DNA from: Chloroflexota bacterium
GTDB taxonomy: Bacteria > Chloroflexota > Limnocylindria > Limnocylindrales > CSP1-4
Length of the DNA stretch: 27,332 nt
NCBI GenBank assembly: GCA_003158495.1
Contig: PMJT01000040.1
Span: 1 to 27,332, forward strand
Direction: 5' to 3'
Shown here: positions 1 to 9,015 of the stretch, piece by piece
Position numbering within the stretch: position 1 is the first letter of the stretch
Layout: every line of letters starts with the position of its first letter
Notes under the pieces: generated by a model
Database searches by the model: none
The model's input: the letters and a program-made list of their open reading frames with translations, nothing else
Told to the model about the DNA's origin: nothing
Position numbers and translations under genes: made by a program

Positions 1-1290
<1,290 letters not shown>

Positions 1291-1432
1291 ACGGTCGCGG
1301 GCTGGTGGTCGCCGGCGTCCATCTCAGTAGCGGAGGACATGCACCGGCCGCCCTGGCCGATGGGCGAGAGCCCGAGCTGCGCGCCGCGGTCCACTCGAGC
1401 CGGCCTGGCCGCGCGGAGCTCTGAACGTTCCG

Positions 1433-1449
1433 GGCCCCGTCCAGGGGCC
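1433..1449. terminator. Hairpin between the pyrG and xylanase ends
   Basis: GGCCCC (1433-1438), 5-nt loop, GGGGCC (1444-1449). It lies between the convergent ends of pyrG and the minus-strand xylanase gene and touches the xylanase stop codon. There is no T tract on either side, so it would be a weak intrinsic terminator at most. The rest of 1296-1432 shows no gene or clear signal. Confidence 0.3.
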
Positions 1450-2729
1450 TAGTAGATGGCGACTTGGCGCTCCACCACGCCGGCCTCGCTCAGGTTCACG
1501 AGCGCCTGCCCTCCGCCGACTCCGATCCGATAATCGCCGGCGAAACCCTCGACCTCGATCCGGCCCTCGTCATCGGACACGACAGTCGTCCTGGGAAGCC
1601 ACCACTCGCCCTTGATGAGCCGCCGGAGGGCATGGTATGCGGGCTTGGGCGTGCCATCGGCCCGCACGAGGCCGGCCGGTGCCCCAAGCCACGACCCGTT
1701 GTCGGTCAGTCCCCAGTAGGTGACGGACTGGACTGACGGGTGCCGCAGGAGCGTCGTGTAGTGCCGCACGACCTCGTCGGCCTGGCGCTCCTCGCCCTCG
1801 GGCGTCGACTTCCACTCGGGCACCTGGTAGTCGTTGAGGTCCTCGATCTCCGGAGGCATGAGGTTTCCCGACAACAGGGTCGTCTCACTCATGTGCAGCG
1901 GCAGCCCGAAGCGAGAGAACCGCTCGAGTACCGCGAGGGTCTTGGTCTCACCCCAGTAGCCTTGGTGCATGTGGCTCTGGAGCCCGATCCCGTCGATCCT
2001 GATTCCCTCATCCATGCAGGCCGAGAGCAGTTCCTCGTACGCCTCGGACATGTCGAAGTCGTTGATGATCAGGCGGATCCCAGGATCGGCGGCGCGGGCC
2101 GTCTCGAAGGCAAGGCGGACCATGCCGACACGACCCAGGCGCTGGGCCAGGAGAGTGATGGCGTTCGCCTGGCGATCGAAGACCGGCATGATGACCGCTT
2201 CGTTGATCGCGTCCCAGGTCCGGATCACGCCGCCGAAGTCGGTGACCTCCCGCGTGATGCGTGCCCGGAGGGCCGCCTCGACGGCATCTTCCTCGAGGTC
2301 CAGCAGCCACGCCGGCGCGATCGTGTGCCAGACGAGCGGATGACCCTTGACCGCGACCCCGCGATCCGCGAACCAGGTTGCCGTACGCAGCAGGCGGTGC
2401 GTGTCAGGGTGACCCCGCTCCGGCTCGAAGCTGCCCCAGTAGAAGGGCAGGGTGACCGTGTTGAAGACGTCCAGCCAGAGTCCCGCGAGGCGGGGGGCCA
2501 GGTCGGCGGAAGCCCCGCCAAACGGGCTGTAGATCACCGCGTCGGCCTCGCCGTTGGCCAGGGCGATGAAGTCGAAGCCGATGTTGCCGAAAGTGAAAGC
2601 GTGCCGAACTTGCTCGACCGTGGCGGACGTGCTGCGAACCCGCTCACCGTCCTGCCCGACCAGGGTCAGGACCGCGCGAACCGTCCGATGCAGGTACTGG
2701 GGCCCGGCGCCCTGTGACGCGACGTTCAT
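1449..2729 (-). CDS. GH10 endo-1,4-beta-xylanase, apparently cytoplasmic
   Basis: Predicted to hydrolyse internal beta-1,4 links of xylan or xylo-oligosaccharides with retention. 426 residues. The GH10 barrel is recognised by GHPLVWH (129-135), TWDAINEA with the acid/base Glu177, INDFD (222-226), IGLQSHMH (248-255), HMSET with the nucleophile Glu282, and YWGLTDNGSW near the C-terminus. The N-terminus (MNVASQGAGPQY) has no signal peptide, anchor or carbohydrate-binding module. It therefore probably trims imported oligosaccharides rather than attacking polymer outside. The start is supported by GGGAGG 8 nt upstream of the ATG. It follows the LacI gene by 69 bp on the same strand, so the two are probably co-transcribed and under that regulator's control. 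Family is secure; the intracellular role is inference. Confidence 0.93.
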   Translation of the reverse strand: MNVASQGAGPQYLHRTVRAVLTLVGQDGERVRSTSATVEQVRHAFTFGNIGFDFIALANGEADAVIYSPFGGASADLAPRLAGLWLDVFNTVTLPFYWGSFEPERGHPDTHRLLRTATWFADRGVAVKGHPLVWHTIAPAWLLDLEEDAVEAALRARITREVTDFGGVIRTWDAINEAVIMPVFDRQANAITLLAQRLGRVGMVRLAFETARAADPGIRLIINDFDMSEAYEELLSACMDEGIRIDGIGLQSHMHQGYWGETKTLAVLERFSRFGLPLHMSETTLLSGNLMPPEIEDLNDYQVPEWKSTPEGEERQADEVVRHYTTLLRHPSVQSVTYWGLTDNGSWLGAPAGLVRADGTPKPAYHALRRLIKGEWWLPRTTVVSDDEGRIEVEGFAGDYRIGVGGGQALVNLSEAGVVERQVAIY

Positions 2730-2798
2730 GTCAGGATCCTCCCGTCCGGCCCCGATCGGGGCATTTCGCCGCGACCCATCGCGGAGGCGGCCCGCGCG

Positions 2799-3824
2799 TC
2801 AGGCGCTTCTTGTTTCCGTCGGGTGCGGCCTCGGTGGGGCCGTGGACTCGCGAACGATCACGGAGGTCGAAAGCTCGAACCGCTGGTTCGGGCGCGTGCC
2901 ACCCCTCGCGAGTTCGATCACCATGCGAGTTGCCTCGGTCGCCATCTCAGCCAGCGGTTGACGGACGGTGGTCAGGTTGGGCGACACCCACTGGCAGAGT
3001 TCGACGTCGTCAAACCCGACGACTGACAGGTCATCCGGGATGGCCAATCCCAGTGCCCAAGCCGCCTTGTAGACACCGTACGCCTGCTCATCGGAGCCGC
3101 TGATGATCGCCGTCGGCGGCTCTGGAAGCTGCAGGAGCTCCCGGCCTCCGCGGAGGCCGCCCGACATGAGCGAGTCGCCATTTCGTACTAGCTCTTGGTC
3201 GGGCTCGATGCCGGCGCGTTGGAGTGCTGCCCGGTAGCCATCAAGTCGGTCCCGGTGACACTCCTCGCTCTGAGGACCCGTGATGAAGCCGATGCGTCTG
3301 TGTCCGAGCCCGATCAGGTGCTCCGTTGCGTCTCGCCCTCCTGCCCAGTCGGTTGCGGCGATGGTCGTCAGTGACTGGGGTCCGGTCCCTACCGGGTCCA
3401 CCAGCACCACGGGCACGTGGAAGCTCTCAAGCTCCGCACGGCCAGCGTCCAGAAGCTCCGATACGACGAGGACGACACCGGAGGCCCCACGCTGGACGAC
3501 GTGCTCGACCCAGCCTGGCCTACCCACCGGGCTCCCCTGGGTCGTCTTGACGACCAGGTCACAACCGAGACGCCCGGCTTCGGCCTCAGCGCCCCGGAGC
3601 AGTGTTGTGGCCCACTGCGTTTCGAGGTCGGTGATGACGAAGTAGATCAGGCCGCGGTCCTGCCGGTTGCGGCGCTGGTAGCCCTGTTCAGCCAGCAGGC
3701 GCTCGACCAGTTCTCGCTTCTCTACCGAGACCCCCGCCCGGCCGTTGAGGACCCTCGAGATGGTTGGAACCGAGACGCCCGCCGCTGCAGCGATCTCGGC
3801 GATCGTGACGCCTTTCCCCGCCAT
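2799..3824 (-). CDS. LacI-family transcriptional regulator (probable pentose/xylo-oligosaccharide repressor)
   Basis: DNA-binding regulator of 341 residues. The N-terminal HTH and hinge helix are typical (VTIAEIAAAAGVSVPTIS, about residues 6-23, then RVLNG). The rest is a periplasmic-binding-like effector domain with GHRRIGFITG, AIISGSDEQAYGVYKA and LSVVGFDDVELCQWVSPNLTTVRQP. A GAGAGG ribosome site precedes the ATG. It is transcribed divergently from the ABC importer genes and lies upstream of the xylanase gene on its own strand. Two exact 20-bp dyads 67-110 bp from its start codon are the likely operators for both directions. The effector is not visible in sequence; xylose or a xylo-oligosaccharide is inferred from context. 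Confidence 0.93.
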   Translation of the reverse strand: MAGKGVTIAEIAAAAGVSVPTISRVLNGRAGVSVEKRELVERLLAEQGYQRRNRQDRGLIYFVITDLETQWATTLLRGAEAEAGRLGCDLVVKTTQGSPVGRPGWVEHVVQRGASGVVLVVSELLDAGRAELESFHVPVVLVDPVGTGPQSLTTIAATDWAGGRDATEHLIGLGHRRIGFITGPQSEECHRDRLDGYRAALQRAGIEPDQELVRNGDSLMSGGLRGGRELLQLPEPPTAIISGSDEQAYGVYKAAWALGLAIPDDLSVVGFDDVELCQWVSPNLTTVRQPLAEMATEATRMVIELARGGTRPNQRFELSTSVIVRESTAPPRPHPTETRSA

Positions 3825-3856
3825 CTACCTCTCCCATCAATTGTCGCCAGCGGCCA

Positions 3857-3883
3857 TTGACGATCCCTTGCGCAGACTATAAC
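3857..3883 (+). promoter_or_regulatory. Candidate promoter of the ABC importer operon, with overlapping reverse -10
   Basis: TTGACG at 3857-3862 and TATAAC at 3878-3883, separated by 15 bp (shorter than ideal). Transcription would begin near 3890, right at the operator pair. On the other strand the same bases read TATAGT (3881-3876), a possible -10 for the regulator/xylanase transcript, although no good -35 is visible for it. Positions are seen directly; use is inferred. Confidence 0.45.
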
Positions 3884-3890
3884 GTAACTC

Positions 3891-3934
3891 GGCAACGCAA
3901 GTTGCGCGATATTTGGCAACGCAAGTTGCGCGAT
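3891..3934. promoter_or_regulatory. Tandem LacI-type operators (two exact 20-bp copies)
   Basis: GGCAACGCAAGTTGCGCGAT occurs at 3891-3910 and again at 3915-3934, with a 24-bp period. Each copy holds the dyad CGCAA-G-TTGCG and the overlapping GCAAC/GTTGC pair, as expected of a dimeric LacI-family regulator. Placement just downstream of the candidate -10 suits repression by blocking initiation or clearance. Binding by the adjacent LacI protein is inference. Confidence 0.75.
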
Positions 3935-4003
3935 TCTTTTCCTTGAAACGATCAAGGCGTGGCCCGAGTTCGGGCGGGAAGGAACGGAATAGAGGAGATG
4001 GAG

Positions 4004-5404
4004 ATGTGGGGAGCGAAACGGCCCAACAGCCGCCGGAGTGCCAGCATCGGTATCGTCAGCGTCGCGCTGCTCGTAGCGAGCGCCTGCTCGGGGAGTAGTT
4101 CAACTGCGGCACCGGCCGCCACCACGGCCCCGGGGGCCACAGCGGCTACCACGGCCCTGACCGGCGACCTCACCTGGTGGGGATGGACGCCCACGGCGGA
4201 CCTCGCTACCCAGATGATCGCGGGGTTCAACAAGGTTTACCCGAACGTGAAGGTCACCTTCGTCTCGAAGCCGATCGACTCGTACGACTCGGTGCTCGGC
4301 CCGGCGATCACTTCGTCCAAGGGGCCCGACGTATTCAACGTCGCGCCAGGCTCGCTCAACGGCGGCGTGTCCCAGTTCGCGCCGGGCGCAATTGACATGA
4401 CTCCCGCCATTACAGCGGCACTCGGGAGCGACTGGAAGACCAAGGTCGCCCCAGCGGGCGTTGACCCGATGACCGTTGGCGGAAAGCTCGTCGGCCTGCA
4501 GGTCGGTGCGGTCTACTCCGGCTGGATGTGGATCAACCAGGACATATTCGACAAGTACAGCCTCAAGGCGCCCACGACGCTGGCCGAGTGGAAGACCGTG
4601 TGCTCGACCCTCAAGACGAACGGTGTGGGCTGCTTCGTTCAGGGCGCGGGCCAGTGGGCCTTCGACATGGACACGTTCGAAGCAATCTGCGAGAACATCG
4701 CGCCCGACCTCTATACCCAGGCCGCGCAGGGCAAGGTCAAGTGGACCGACCCCCGCTTCGCCCAGGCGATGGCCAATTGGAAGTCCCTGTTCGATCAGGG
4801 GATCATGCAGGATGGGGCCGTAGGCCTCCAGCAGTACCCCGACGCCAACAACCTCTTCCTGTCGGGCAAGTACGCGATGGTCATGATGGGCAGCTGGTAC
4901 ACCTCGAATACGGTCAAGGAAACCATGGTGAACGGGATGACCGCAGCGGGCGTGACCAGCCCGACCCCGATCACCATCATGCCGATTCCGTTCCCGGATC
5001 TCGCCGGGTCCGGCAAGACCGGCACGATGTTCGGCGATGCTGACTACGGTTTGGCGGTCAGCGCGAAGTCCTCTCAGCAGGAAGCGGCGAAGGCCTTCGC
5101 CATCTGGATTGCGACATCGCAGGCCGGCCAGCAGGTCGTGGCCAACACTCTCAACCTGATCCCGGCTCTCAAGGGCGTCGGCGCCCAGTGGGACCAGATC
5201 AACCTCGTCAACCCCTCCAAGCAGCTGACCGCGCTCCAGGCCTATCAGACGACGGCGGTCTCTTCGATCTCGCAGCGTCTCGGCGACGTGAGTGCTGATC
5301 TCAACACCGCGTTCCGCGATGCTCTGATTGGTATGGCGTCCGGCCAGAAGACTGCTGACCAGGCCCTGCAGGGCCTCCAGGCCGTCCAGGACGCCGCCAA
5401 GTAG
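4004..5404 (+). CDS. Extracellular sugar-binding lipoprotein of a CUT1 ABC importer
   Basis: Solute-binding protein that captures the sugar outside the membrane and delivers it to the two following permeases. The ATG at 4004 is chosen because AGGAG lies 6 nt upstream; an ATG at 3998 has no spacing and a GTG at 3959 has no site. The 466-residue product begins with basic residues, a hydrophobic stretch and a lipobox (VASAC, Cys28), then a Ser/Thr/Ala/Pro-rich linker. The mature part is SBP family 1 in type (LTWWGWTPTADLATQMI; YAMVMMGSWYT; FGDADYGLAVSAKSSQQEAAKAFAIWI). First gene after the operator region. The ligand is not readable; xylo- or arabinoxylo-oligosaccharides are inferred from the neighbours. 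Confidence 0.92.
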   Translation: MWGAKRPNSRRSASIGIVSVALLVASACSGSSSTAAPAATTAPGATAATTALTGDLTWWGWTPTADLATQMIAGFNKVYPNVKVTFVSKPIDSYDSVLGPAITSSKGPDVFNVAPGSLNGGVSQFAPGAIDMTPAITAALGSDWKTKVAPAGVDPMTVGGKLVGLQVGAVYSGWMWINQDIFDKYSLKAPTTLAEWKTVCSTLKTNGVGCFVQGAGQWAFDMDTFEAICENIAPDLYTQAAQGKVKWTDPRFAQAMANWKSLFDQGIMQDGAVGLQQYPDANNLFLSGKYAMVMMGSWYTSNTVKETMVNGMTAAGVTSPTPITIMPIPFPDLAGSGKTGTMFGDADYGLAVSAKSSQQEAAKAFAIWIATSQAGQQVVANTLNLIPALKGVGAQWDQINLVNPSKQLTALQAYQTTAVSSISQRLGDVSADLNTAFRDALIGMASGQKTADQALQGLQAVQDAAK

Positions 5405-5470
5405 CGCCAGACAACCTTCCTTCCATCAGATGAGCCCTGTGCTCCTCTCGACTGCGACCGAGGGCATGCA

Positions 5471-6418
5471 ATGAGCACTGCACCTGCGCACGAGACCCTG
5501 GGCCGGCCGGTCAACGCGACCGGCCGGCCCAGGGGCCGCTCGAGCCCGCTTGGGTCGCGACTCAGCGGTCTGCCTTGGATCCTGCCGGCGATCGTGCTGG
5601 TCATCGGCCTGATCTACTTCCCGATCGGGTACCTGGGCTACGCCTCCACGCTCAACTGGAATGGCTTCATCCTGTCCACTCCAACGAGCATCGGGGACGC
5701 CAACTACGCAAAGATGTTCGGCGACCCGGTGTTCTGGAACGCGCTCTGGCATACGGTCTTCTTCTACGTCATCACCTTCTCAGTGCAGACGTTCATCGGG
5801 TTCACGTTCGCGGCGGTCATGCACTCGCGGATCCGCCTCGGGAACCTATACAAGGCGATCGTGTTCGTCCCGGTAGTGCTCGCTCCGGCCACCATGGCGC
5901 CCGTTTTCCGGCAGATATTCGACCAGTTCGGGCAGTTCAACTGGCTGTTGAGCAGCATCGGCCTCGGCTCGCTGACGCGCCCATGGCTGGCGGACCCGAC
6001 GACCGCAATGCCGGTCATCATGTTCATCACCGTGTGGGAGTGGACGGGCCTGACGTTCGTCCTCTACTACGCCGCGATGTCACAACTCAGTCCGGAGATC
6101 CTCGAGGCGGCTCGAGTAGACGGCGCCGGCAACTTCCGCACTCTTCGGTCGATCGTCTGGCCGATGTGTAGGGGCACGACGGCCGCGCTGGCCGTGCTGG
6201 GCCTGATCGGTGCCCTGAAGACGTTCGACATCCCGTACCTCGTCACCCACGGCGGTCCGAACCACGGCACCGAGTTCCTCGGCACCTACATCTACTACAC
6301 CATGGCCCAGGGGAAACACTTCGGCTACGCAGCCACCCTCGCGATCGCACTGCTGGTACTTGCAGTTGCCGGCGGTGTTCTGCTGAGGATCAGCACCAGC
6401 CGGTCGGATAAGGAGTAG
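5471..6418 (+). CDS. Sugar ABC transporter permease (MalF/UgpA-like)
   Basis: First membrane subunit of the importer, 315 residues. A Pro/Arg-rich cytoplasmic tail of about 33 residues precedes the first membrane segment (LPWILPAIVLVIGLIYFPIG). Further hydrophobic segments follow and the EAA loop that docks the ATPase is clear (EAARVDGAGNFRTLRSIVWP). It starts 66 bp after the lipoprotein gene and ends 2 bp before the next permease. Oddity: codons 9-22 contain a perfect 16-bp inverted repeat (5496-5534), which should fold into a very stable mRNA hairpin close to the start codon. Family assignment is secure, substrate is inferred. Confidence 0.93.
   Translation: MSTAPAHETLGRPVNATGRPRGRSSPLGSRLSGLPWILPAIVLVIGLIYFPIGYLGYASTLNWNGFILSTPTSIGDANYAKMFGDPVFWNALWHTVFFYVITFSVQTFIGFTFAAVMHSRIRLGNLYKAIVFVPVVLAPATMAPVFRQIFDQFGQFNWLLSSIGLGSLTRPWLADPTTAMPVIMFITVWEWTGLTFVLYYAAMSQLSPEILEAARVDGAGNFRTLRSIVWPMCRGTTAALAVLGLIGALKTFDIPYLVTHGGPNHGTEFLGTYIYYTMAQGKHFGYAATLAIALLVLAVAGGVLLRISTSRSDKE
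5496..5534 (+). promoter_or_regulatory. Perfect 16-bp stem-loop inside the permease 5' coding region
   Basis: Left arm CCCTGGGCCGGCCGGT (5496-5511), loop CAACGCG, right arm ACCGGCCGGCCCAGGG (5519-5534). It begins 26 nt into the permease gene and encodes part of its hydrophilic tail. In RNA it would be extremely stable. It may slow translation of the membrane subunits or protect the 3' end of the upstream lipoprotein message, giving the excess of binding protein that such importers need. The repeat is seen; the role is inferred. Confidence 0.6.
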
Positions 6419-6420
6419 GA

Positions 6421-7209
6421 GTGTTCGACATACACGGCCGCTGGTCGCGCCTCGGCCTCCAACTCCTGGCCACTCTCATGATCCTGCCTTTCCTGGCGCC
6501 TCTGGTCTTTGGGCTCCAGGGATCCCTCGGCGGGCTGGGCCTCGGCAACTACGCCAAGGTCTGGAATACCGGCATCGTGCCGACGGTATTCATGAACAGC
6601 GCCATCATCTCGGTCTGCACGATCGCCATCGTCTACGCGTGCACGATGCTGGCGGCATTTGGTTTCTCCAAGCTCCGGATCATGGGCAGGGAGGTATGGT
6701 TCTGGGCCATTCTCGCGGCGCTCACGGTGCCGGAGGCGGTGATCCTCACCCCGCTGTTCGTAGTGGCCTCGAACTTCGACCTGTACGACGAGCTCATCGC
6801 GGTCATCCTGCCTCTGGCGGCATTGCAGGTTCCGTTCACGATCCTCATTGCGCGTAATTTCTTCGACGGCGTCCCCAACGAGATCATGGAGGCCGCCCGC
6901 GTCGACGGCGCGAACGGTTTGCAGGTCTTCTGGAGCATCGTCCTGCCGCTGACGCGGCCGATTACGGCCGCCATCATCGTCTTTACGCTGATCAGTTCAT
7001 GGAACTCCTACCTGCTGCCGATGCTGATGCTCACCGATCAGAGCAAGCAGGTCGTCACCCTCCTGCCGTCGTTCTTTACGAGCCAGTACACGAATGACCA
7101 GACGGGGGTGCTCGCAGCGGCGGTGATCACCGCGGTTCCGGAGGTCCTCGTCTACCTTCTGTTCCAGAAGTCCTTCGAGCGCGGCCTTTCCGCCGGTGCG
7201 CTCAAGTGA
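6421..7209 (+). CDS. Sugar ABC transporter permease (MalG/UgpE-like)
   Basis: Second membrane subunit, 262 residues. GTG start, with AAGGAG 5 nt upstream inside the end of the previous gene. About six hydrophobic segments are visible and the EAA loop reads EAARVDGANGLQVFWSIVLP. Its C-terminus has the usual CUT1 ending (FQKSFERGLSAGALK). The stop overlaps the next gene's GTG by 4 nt, so it is translationally coupled to the first dehydrogenase. No ATPase gene follows; CUT1 importers often share a housekeeping MsmX/MalK-type ATPase coded elsewhere, and that is the likely solution here. Confidence 0.93.
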   Translation: MFDIHGRWSRLGLQLLATLMILPFLAPLVFGLQGSLGGLGLGNYAKVWNTGIVPTVFMNSAIISVCTIAIVYACTMLAAFGFSKLRIMGREVWFWAILAALTVPEAVILTPLFVVASNFDLYDELIAVILPLAALQVPFTILIARNFFDGVPNEIMEAARVDGANGLQVFWSIVLPLTRPITAAIIVFTLISSWNSYLLPMLMLTDQSKQVVTLLPSFFTSQYTNDQTGVLAAAVITAVPEVLVYLLFQKSFERGLSAGALK

Positions 7210-8204
7210 GCCGTGGCCCCAAGGTGCGATGGGGGATCCTGGGAGCAGGCGGCATCGCCCGCACGGTCGGAGCAGACATCGCCGCGTCGCCCGCCAGCAC
7301 GGTCGGGGCGGTGGCCTCTCGGGATGCAGCGCGCGCGACCAACCTTGCTGTGGCACTGGGTGCCGACCGTTCCTACGGCAGCTACGAGGCTCTCGTCGCG
7401 GACCCGGACGTGGATGTTGTCTACGTGGCGACCACGCACGCCCAGCACCGCGACGCCGCCCTGCTGGCCCTGCGGGCGGGCAAGCCGGTGCTCGTCGAGA
7501 AGCCTCTTGGCGTCAACGCCAGGGAGGGGCGCGAAATACAGGCCGAGGCCAGGGCGAGCGGCCTGCTATGCCTCGAGGGCATGTGGCTGCGGCTCAATCC
7601 GACTGCCCTGGCAGTCTGGGCGGCTGTCGCCGGTGGCCAGATTGGGGACATCGTGGCCGTGCGCGCTGACGTGTCGCATTGCTTCGACTACGACCCCGCC
7701 CACCGGTTGTTCGACTCGGCGCTGGGCGGCGGAGCGCTCCTCGATCTCGGGGTGTACGCGGCGGCCTTCGTGCTGCCCCTGATCGGACGGCCCAGCAATG
7801 TTCGCGCTGCCGGGACTCTGGCCCCGACCGGCGTGGACGCCTCGGTCGCCTTGACGTGGACCTCCGCCACTGGCCAGGTCGCCACGCTGACGTGCAGTTC
7901 GACCACCGAGGGCGGCTCCGCAGCGACGATCATCGGCACGAAGGGGTGGATCGAGGTGGCCGGTCAGCTGTTCCGGACCGAGGCGTTCACCGTCTCCACG
8001 GCAGCTGGCAGCAGGACGGAGACGCGGCGCCTGCCCCAGGGCAATGGCTACGGCCACGAGGTTGCCGAGGTCGAGCGCTGCCTTGCGGCCGGCGAGATCG
8101 ATAGCCGCCTCATGCCCCTCGCGGACAGCGTCGCGGTGCTCGAGGTGCTCGATGAGGCGCGACGACAGCTAGGTGTGCGGTACCAAGCCGACGAGGAGAA
8201 CTGA
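7206..8204 (+). CDS. Gfo/Idh/MocA dehydrogenase, dihydrodiol/D-xylose 1-dehydrogenase type
   Basis: NAD(P)-dependent oxidoreductase, 332 residues, with an N-terminal Rossmann fold (WGILGAGGIA, residues 9-18) and the catalytic EKP motif (Glu98-Lys99-Pro100). The C-terminal domain carries LEGMWLRLNP and ALGGGALLDLGVY, which mark the dihydrodiol dehydrogenase / NADP-xylose dehydrogenase branch of the family. In this cluster oxidation of D-xylose or L-arabinose to the lactone is a sensible role, feeding the lactonase encoded downstream. GTG start, overlapping the permease stop by 4 nt; its own stop overlaps the next ATG (TGATG). Family secure, substrate inferred. Confidence 0.88.
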   Translation: MSRGPKVRWGILGAGGIARTVGADIAASPASTVGAVASRDAARATNLAVALGADRSYGSYEALVADPDVDVVYVATTHAQHRDAALLALRAGKPVLVEKPLGVNAREGREIQAEARASGLLCLEGMWLRLNPTALAVWAAVAGGQIGDIVAVRADVSHCFDYDPAHRLFDSALGGGALLDLGVYAAAFVLPLIGRPSNVRAAGTLAPTGVDASVALTWTSATGQVATLTCSSTTEGGSAATIIGTKGWIEVAGQLFRTEAFTVSTAAGSRTETRRLPQGNGYGHEVAEVERCLAAGEIDSRLMPLADSVAVLEVLDEARRQLGVRYQADEEN

Positions 8205-8947
8205 TGGGACTCTTGGAAGGCCGCCTCGCGGTCGTCACCGCAGGCACCGCCGGCATCGGTCGTGCCGTCGCGGCGCGGTTCGTCGCCGAAGGCGCCGACG
8301 TTGTTGTCGTTTCGCCATTCGAGGACGAGATCGCCGCTACCGTCGCCGCGCTGGGCCCGCACGTGACCGGGATGAAGGGCGACGCGAGCAACGTCGCCGA
8401 CCTCGAGAGGCTGGCCGAAACCCTGAAGGCGGCCGGCCGGCCGATCGACGTCATCGTCGCAAACGCAGGCCGCGACGTGGCGACGACTCAGATCGTCGAT
8501 ACCACTCCGGAGCAGTTCGACCTCGTGGCCGACCTCAACTTTCGGGGGACGTTCTTCACGGTGAATGCTCTCGTTCCGCTGATGCGCGACGGCGGGACGA
8601 TCGTGCTCACTTCGTCAATCGCGGGCCACAACGGCGGCCCGGGACACGCGGTGTACAACGCGACGAAGGCCGCCGTGCGGTCACTCGCGCGCACTCTCAC
8701 CTCCGAGCTTCGGGATCGCCACATCCGCGCCAACGCTGTGAGCCCGGGCCCCACGAACACCGCCGGTTTCGCCCAGTTCACGGGCGGGTCGGACGAGGTC
8801 GAGCGCCAGGTCGTTGCCCTGATCCCCGTGGGCAGGGTGGGGCGACCGGATGAGATTGCGGCCGCGGTGGTGTTCCTCGCGTCCGACGAATCGTCCTTTG
8901 TCGCCGGTGCCGAACTGGTCGTGGACGGCGGCATGAGTCAGGTCTGA
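8204..8947 (+). CDS. Short-chain dehydrogenase/reductase
   Basis: Classical SDR of 247 residues. The cofactor motif is slightly atypical (TAGTAGIG, residues 12-19, where TGxxxGIG is usual). NAG is at 87-89 and the catalytic Ser138, Tyr151 and Lys155 are present, with the normal closing part (LASDESSFVAGAELVVDGG). GAGGAG lies 5 nt before the ATG. Embedded in the importer operon immediately after the first Gfo/Idh gene. Substrate unknown: oxidation of a sugar or sugar acid is plausible. It is less like the Caulobacter-type xylose dehydrogenase than the SDR encoded at 19196. Confidence 0.9.
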   Translation: MGLLEGRLAVVTAGTAGIGRAVAARFVAEGADVVVVSPFEDEIAATVAALGPHVTGMKGDASNVADLERLAETLKAAGRPIDVIVANAGRDVATTQIVDTTPEQFDLVADLNFRGTFFTVNALVPLMRDGGTIVLTSSIAGHNGGPGHAVYNATKAAVRSLARTLTSELRDRHIRANAVSPGPTNTAGFAQFTGGSDEVERQVVALIPVGRVGRPDEIAAAVVFLASDESSFVAGAELVVDGGMSQV

Positions 8948-9015
8948 ACAATCCCCGCCGGGGTGCTGAGTCGCCCTGTCATAGACGCATCGCCATACGG
9001 AAGGAAGCAGATCCA

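Noticed and set aside
1291..1432. Possible integrase remnant next to the left repeat
   Set aside because: Frames here are short and show no recombinase motif; nothing supports a decayed integrase.
3891..3934. Two direct repeats considered as a mini CRISPR array
   Set aside because: Only two 20-bp units with a 4-bp gap, each an internal dyad in a divergent promoter region; this fits operators, not repeats with spacers.
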